Part shown: positions 60,835 through 64,000 of the stretch, in pieces | Layout of the letters: each line of letters begins with the position of its first letter | Numbering within the stretch: the stretch's first letter is position 1 | Assembly (NCBI RefSeq): GCF_016865585.1 | Contig: NZ_JAESND010000001.1 | Span: forward strand, 806,001 to 870,000 | Direction of reading: 5' to 3' | Length of the DNA: 64,000 nt | Origin: Jeongeupia naejangsanensis | GTDB taxonomy: Bacteria; Pseudomonadota; Gammaproteobacteria; Burkholderiales; Chitinibacteraceae | Position numbers and translations under genes: made by a program | Notes under the pieces: generated by a model | Told to the model about the DNA's origin: nothing | Databases searched by the model: none | The model's input: the letters and a program-made list of their open reading frames with translations, nothing else

Positions 60835-61722
60835 ATGCTGAAGCACCATTTTTTCGCCGCGCTGCTGGTCTGCACGTCCATGATGCCCACCTTTGCCGAC
60901 GACCTGTTTCCGGCACCACGCCCGCTGGCGGCTGCCAATGCCGTGCAGTACGACGTCAAGGCCAAAAGCAACGGCCTTGCCTACCGGATTTTCGTCGCCA
61001 CGCCACTGGCGCCACCGCCCCCCGGTGGCTACCGCGTCCTTTATGTGCTCGACGGCAACGCCCACTTTCCCATTGCGGCCGGTGCCGCGCGGATGCAGCG
61101 CCCGCTGCAGGACGTCCTCGTCGTCGGCATCGGTTACCCGACCGACCAACCCTTCGACAGCGACCGGCGCTACTACGACCTGACCTCCGATGTGCCCGAC
61201 GAGCGTGTCCCGAAGAAGTTCGACCGCCCCCCCAGAACCGGCGGTCGCGAATTCTTCGCCGACTTCCTGCAACAGCAGGTCATGCCTGCGATCGCGGCAC
61301 GCTACCCGGTCGACACCAGCAGCCAGGCGCTGTTCGGCCACTCGCTCGGCGGCCTGTTCACGCTGCATCTGCGCTTTACCCGTCCAGCCCTGTTCGCCAG
61401 CTATATCGCGGCCAGCCCCTCGGTCTGGTGGGACGAGCGCGCCATCGTGACCGAGGCCAAGAGCTACGCGGCCGGCAAGACCAAGGATGCGGCCCGGGTG
61501 CTGGTCACCGTCGGCGGTCGGGAAAACCAGTTCAACATGGCCAGTGAAGCTGCGGCACTTGCACAGCGGCTGGCCGCCGTCCCTGGCGCCGGCGAACGCG
61601 TGGTCTTCCAGCAGTTCGACGGCGAAGACCACGGTTCGGTCGTGCCGACGAGCCTCGGCCGTGCGCTGCGCTTTGCCTTCTACCCGACCTCGCCGGCCAC
61701 CGACACGACCGCCGGCCGCTAG
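60835..61722 (+). CDS. Secreted siderophore esterase-like hydrolase
   Basis: A 295-aa alpha/beta hydrolase with a signal peptide (FFAALLVCTSMMPTFAD). YRVLYVLDGNAHFPIAAGAA, VVGIGYPTDQPFDSDRRYYDL, FGHSLGGLFTLHLRF (nucleophile Ser) and ENQFNMASEAAALA are typical of IroE/Fes/BesA-type esterases, which open tris-catecholate siderophores. The catalytic His is in GEDHGSV. It lies 14 bp after the AraC gene, so both are one operon. A periplasmic location fits IroE. Confidence 0.88.
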   Translation: MLKHHFFAALLVCTSMMPTFADDLFPAPRPLAAANAVQYDVKAKSNGLAYRIFVATPLAPPPPGGYRVLYVLDGNAHFPIAAGAARMQRPLQDVLVVGIGYPTDQPFDSDRRYYDLTSDVPDERVPKKFDRPPRTGGREFFADFLQQQVMPAIAARYPVDTSSQALFGHSLGGLFTLHLRFTRPALFASYIAASPSVWWDERAIVTEAKSYAAGKTKDAARVLVTVGGRENQFNMASEAAALAQRLAAVPGAGERVVFQQFDGEDHGSVVPTSLGRALRFAFYPTSPATDTTAGR

Positions 61723-61792
61723 TCACCACCGGCGCACATTGTCGGGACGCGGCCTCTGCCGCTAACATAAGCGTCCCTTTACAGCTCGAGGA

Positions 61793-61814
61793 GTGACGGG
61801 CCACGGCCCCTCAC
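61793..61814 (+). promoter_or_regulatory. Leader hairpin upstream of CorC-like gene
   Basis: GTGAcGGGCC / GGCCCcTCAC form a compact stem with a C-C mismatch and an AC loop, about 125 bp before the gene. A regulatory RNA role is possible; no known riboswitch consensus is recognised. Confidence 0.35.
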
Positions 61815-61938
61815 CATATGGACATTCCCAGTAGCAGCTTCGCATACGCTTATCCCCTTTCCAGTTCCCGCCAGTCCGGACGTACCGCCGGGCTGACGCC
61901 AAGCCGGGCCTTCAGCCCGTCCGGCCGGGAGCGCTGAA

Positions 61939-63249
61939 ATGGAAATCCTGCTGCTGCTGGGCCTGATCCTGCTGAACGGCCTGTTCGCGATGTCCGAAAT
62001 CGCCCTCGTCACCGCGCGCAAGGCGCGGCTGATGAAGCTGGCCGCCGACGGTGACGCCGCCGCCTCGACGGCACTGCGCCTCGGCGAAGACCCCACCCGT
62101 TTCCTCTCGACCATCCAGATCGGCATCACCTCGATCGGCATCCTCAACGGGATCGTCGGCGAATCGGTGCTGGCCGCGCCGCTGTCGGCATGGCTGCAGA
62201 CGTTCGATCTGCCCGAAAAGACCACCAGCGTGTTTTCGACCGCACTGGTCGTCGTGGTCATCACTTATGTGTCGATCATCGTCGGCGAGCTCGTTCCCAA
62301 GCGGCTGGGCCAGATGAACCCGGAAGCCATCGCCCGCCTCGTCGCACGGCCGATGCAGTGGCTGGCGACGCTGACTCGTCCCTTCGTCTACCTGCTCAGC
62401 GTCTCGACGCACACCATCCTGCGCCTGCTCGGCGTCAAGCAGAACGGCAACCAGGGCGTGACCGAAGAGGAAATCCAGGCCCTGCTCGAGGAAGGCTCGG
62501 AATCGGGCGTGATCGAGCAGCACCAGCACGAGATGGTGCGCAACGTGTTCCGTCTCGACGACCGCCAGCTCGGCTCGCTGATGATTCCGCGTTCGGACAT
62601 CGTCTACCTCGACCTGAACCTGCCGCTGGCGGACAACCTGAAGCGCATCTCGGAATCCGAGTACTCGCGCTTCCCGGTCTGCAAGGGCGGGCTCGACGAG
62701 ATCCTCGGCGTGCTGCACACCAAGCAGGTGCTGGCCTACACGCTGCGCGGCGAGCAGCCCGACCTTTCGGCTGACCTCGTGCCCTGCGTCTACGTACCCG
62801 AGACGCTGACCGGCATGGAGTTGCTCGACAATTTCCGCGCCAACAACATGCAGATGGTGTTCGTGCTCGACGAATACGGCGAGATCGAGGGGCTGGTCAC
62901 GCTGCACGACCTGCTCGAAGCGGTGACCGGCGAGTTTCAGTCCGGCAATGCCGACGATGCCTGGGCGGTGCAGCGCGCCGACGGCTCGTGGCTGCTCGAC
63001 GGCATGATCCCGATTCCGGAACTCAAGGACCGGCTCGACCTGAAAACGGCACCGGAAGAATCCAAGGGCCGCTACCACACGCTGTCGGGCATGATCATGC
63101 TGCTGCTCGGCCACGTCCCCGCGACCGCCGACTTCGTCGAATGGGACGGCTGGCGATTCGAGGTCGTCGACATGGACGGCAAGCGCATCGACAAGGTGCT
63201 CGCCGAAGCGATCGACACCGGCGAGGACACCCCGCAGGACGACGGCTGA
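61939..63249 (+). CDS. CNNM/CorC-family transporter (hemolysin-like)
   Basis: A 436-aa membrane protein. The DUF21/CNNM membrane domain covers about 1-200 (LILLNGLFAMSEIALVTARKARL, STIQIGITSIGILNGIVGES, VGELVPKRLGQMNPEAIA). Two CBS domains follow (LMIPRSDIVYLDLN; FVLDEYGEIEGLVTLHDLLEAVTGE), then a CorC_HlyC C-terminal domain (GSWLLDGMIPIPELKDRL). The family exports Mg2+ or other divalent cations. Confidence 0.93.
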   Translation: MEILLLLGLILLNGLFAMSEIALVTARKARLMKLAADGDAAASTALRLGEDPTRFLSTIQIGITSIGILNGIVGESVLAAPLSAWLQTFDLPEKTTSVFSTALVVVVITYVSIIVGELVPKRLGQMNPEAIARLVARPMQWLATLTRPFVYLLSVSTHTILRLLGVKQNGNQGVTEEEIQALLEEGSESGVIEQHQHEMVRNVFRLDDRQLGSLMIPRSDIVYLDLNLPLADNLKRISESEYSRFPVCKGGLDEILGVLHTKQVLAYTLRGEQPDLSADLVPCVYVPETLTGMELLDNFRANNMQMVFVLDEYGEIEGLVTLHDLLEAVTGEFQSGNADDAWAVQRADGSWLLDGMIPIPELKDRLDLKTAPEESKGRYHTLSGMIMLLLGHVPATADFVEWDGWRFEVVDMDGKRIDKVLAEAIDTGEDTPQDDG

Positions 63250-63621
63250 CGCAAGCGGCGTCACCCGGCACGCCCATCGCCCGTAAAACCGGCTGCCTTT
63301 CCCGCCGGAATTCGCGGCGAAGCGGCGAGGCCGGGCATGCGCCGCAAAGCGGGCGTCATCCCGGCCGAGAGCCAACTCACAGACAGCGCGCCAACAGGGC
63401 TTGCGGCTGCCGGACGGGGTGAGCGCTGTGGTACACTTTGCGGCCTTGTCGATCGCGTCGCGCATCGCGGACTTCCACCGCTTCGGGCCTGCATCCGCCA
63501 CGTTTTCCCGCGTGCCGCCCGCCCTGCCGCCGCCCTCGCACCCTCTTTGAATTCCAGGCGCCGCCCCGCTTGCGCCGCGGCAGCCTGTTTCGGGCCGTCC
63601 CGGCCCTGCGCACTGGAAACC
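63250..63621. other. Intergenic region, no gene seen
   Basis: These 372 bases contain no credible gene. A possible -10 (TACACT, 63432-63437) preceded by TTGCGG could form a promoter for the last gene. Confidence 0.4.
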
Positions 63622-64000
63622 ATGTCTCAAGAATCGCTCCCGCCAGACGCCGAACCGGATCTCGCCACCCAAGGCAACGGGCATCCGGGCCACACCCGTT
63701 TCATCAAGACCCTGTCGTGGATTTTCGCGACGCTGATCGTGCTGCTCATGGCCTTGCCCGGCGGCCCGCTTTTCGTGCTGTTCGGCCACGTTGGCTGGCT
63801 GCTGGCGTTGCCGATCGCAAGGCTGGCATGGCGCAGCCGCTGGCCCTTGCAGGGCGAGCCGCGCCCGGGCCGTGCGCTGCGGATCGGCGGTGCCGCGCTG
63901 CTGTTCGTCACGCTGGTCCTTGCCGACTACCTGGCCGGTGACAACGGCCTGCCGCATGTCGGTCAATGGCTGCTCGGCAGCCTTGGCCTTGCACCGGGCA
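63622..64000 (+). CDS. Membrane protein, N-terminal part
   Basis: The frame is open from the ATG at 63622 to the window edge (126 codons seen). After a polar start (MSQESLPPDAEPDLATQGNG) there are hydrophobic segments at about 33-50 (TLSWIFATLIVLLMALPGG), 52-68 and 93-110 (GGAALLFVTLVLADYLAG). No family is recognised from this part. The start has GGAAAC about 7 bases ahead, a weak site. Confidence 0.6.
   Translation, partial: MSQESLPPDAEPDLATQGNGHPGHTRFIKTLSWIFATLIVLLMALPGGPLFVLFGHVGWLLALPIARLAWRSRWPLQGEPRPGRALRIGGAALLFVTLVLADYLAGDNGLPHVGQWLLGSLGLAPG

Noticed and set aside
61912-63966. 684-codon minus-strand frame opposite the CorC-like gene
   Set aside because: Shadow frame with His/Gln/Arg-rich sequence and no domain.
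1-64000. CRISPR array or rRNA genes
   Set aside because: No regularly spaced short repeats and no rRNA-like sequence were seen on reading through the window.

Overview
The window is GC-rich chromosomal DNA. Its gene content (P2-like and Mu-like prophage modules, Pls/PosA-type NRPS, MgtA/MgtC, ProQ, Fur-type iron uptake) suggests a betaproteobacterium, perhaps of the Neisseriales. That placement is an inference from gene style; no rRNA or full tRNA is present. Both strands are densely coded, and AT-richer islands (about 3.2-8.4, 11.7-12.5 and 15.3-16.9 kb) mark acquired genes.

Layout. (1) 1-13742: decayed P2-like prophage. Baseplate V and W are followed by an in-frame J::U fusion and by D, so the fibre, sheath, tube and tape-measure genes are deleted. 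A leftward lysogeny-type block follows: repressor, PH-SHOCT protein, a three-gene unknown/unknown/nuclease cassette, and a membrane protein. A rightward early block has a frameshifted RHH-like gene, an Ogr-type activator, a mini HUH protein and a truncated replication gene A. A tyrosine integrase and a partial tRNA (probable att site) end the element. (2) 13789-17086: scraps of a second P2-like prophage (integrase and portal fragments) around a DUF1003 protein, an AID/APOBEC-like deaminase and an unknown gene, bounded by 39-bp direct repeats. (3) 17087-18695: lipoprotein hydrolase and secreted cupin. (4) 18967-38621: Mu-like contractile-tail locus with repressor, operators, Toprim primase-helicase, Q-like regulator, a perfect sigma70 promoter followed at once by a terminator, all tail and baseplate genes, two tail fibres and a lysis cassette, but no terminase, portal, capsid, integrase or transposase. 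It is best read as a tailocin-like locus or a headless prophage. Its tape-measure position is filled by a lambda-R-type lysozyme fused to a tape-measure-like C-terminus. (5) 38864-41615: ProQ, an alpha/beta hydrolase with Cys as nucleophile, and a MASE1-PAS membrane protein. (6) 42020-46716: Pls/PosA-family NRPS with an overlapping PPTase. (7) 46717-50719: mgtA with a long leader, then mgtC. (8) 50725-52710: luciferase-like monooxygenase and EamA transporter. (9) 52741-61722: siderophore import and release cluster (SIP reductase, PadR regulator with a 44-bp palindrome, ABC importer, TonB receptor, AraC regulator, esterase) with two Fur-like boxes. (10) 61939-64000: CorC/CNNM transporter and the start of a membrane protein.

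How the parts work together. In the tail locus, intrinsic terminators recur between late genes, and a promoter-terminator pair follows the Q-like gene. This suggests that processive antitermination gates tail and lysis gene expression. In the P2-like remnant, genes downstream of the repressor are arranged as lysogenic-conversion genes and include a nuclease cassette that could act in phage defence. In the iron cluster, the receptor, binding protein, permease, ATPase, reductase and esterase form a complete route for a ferric siderophore, with no biosynthesis genes seen here.
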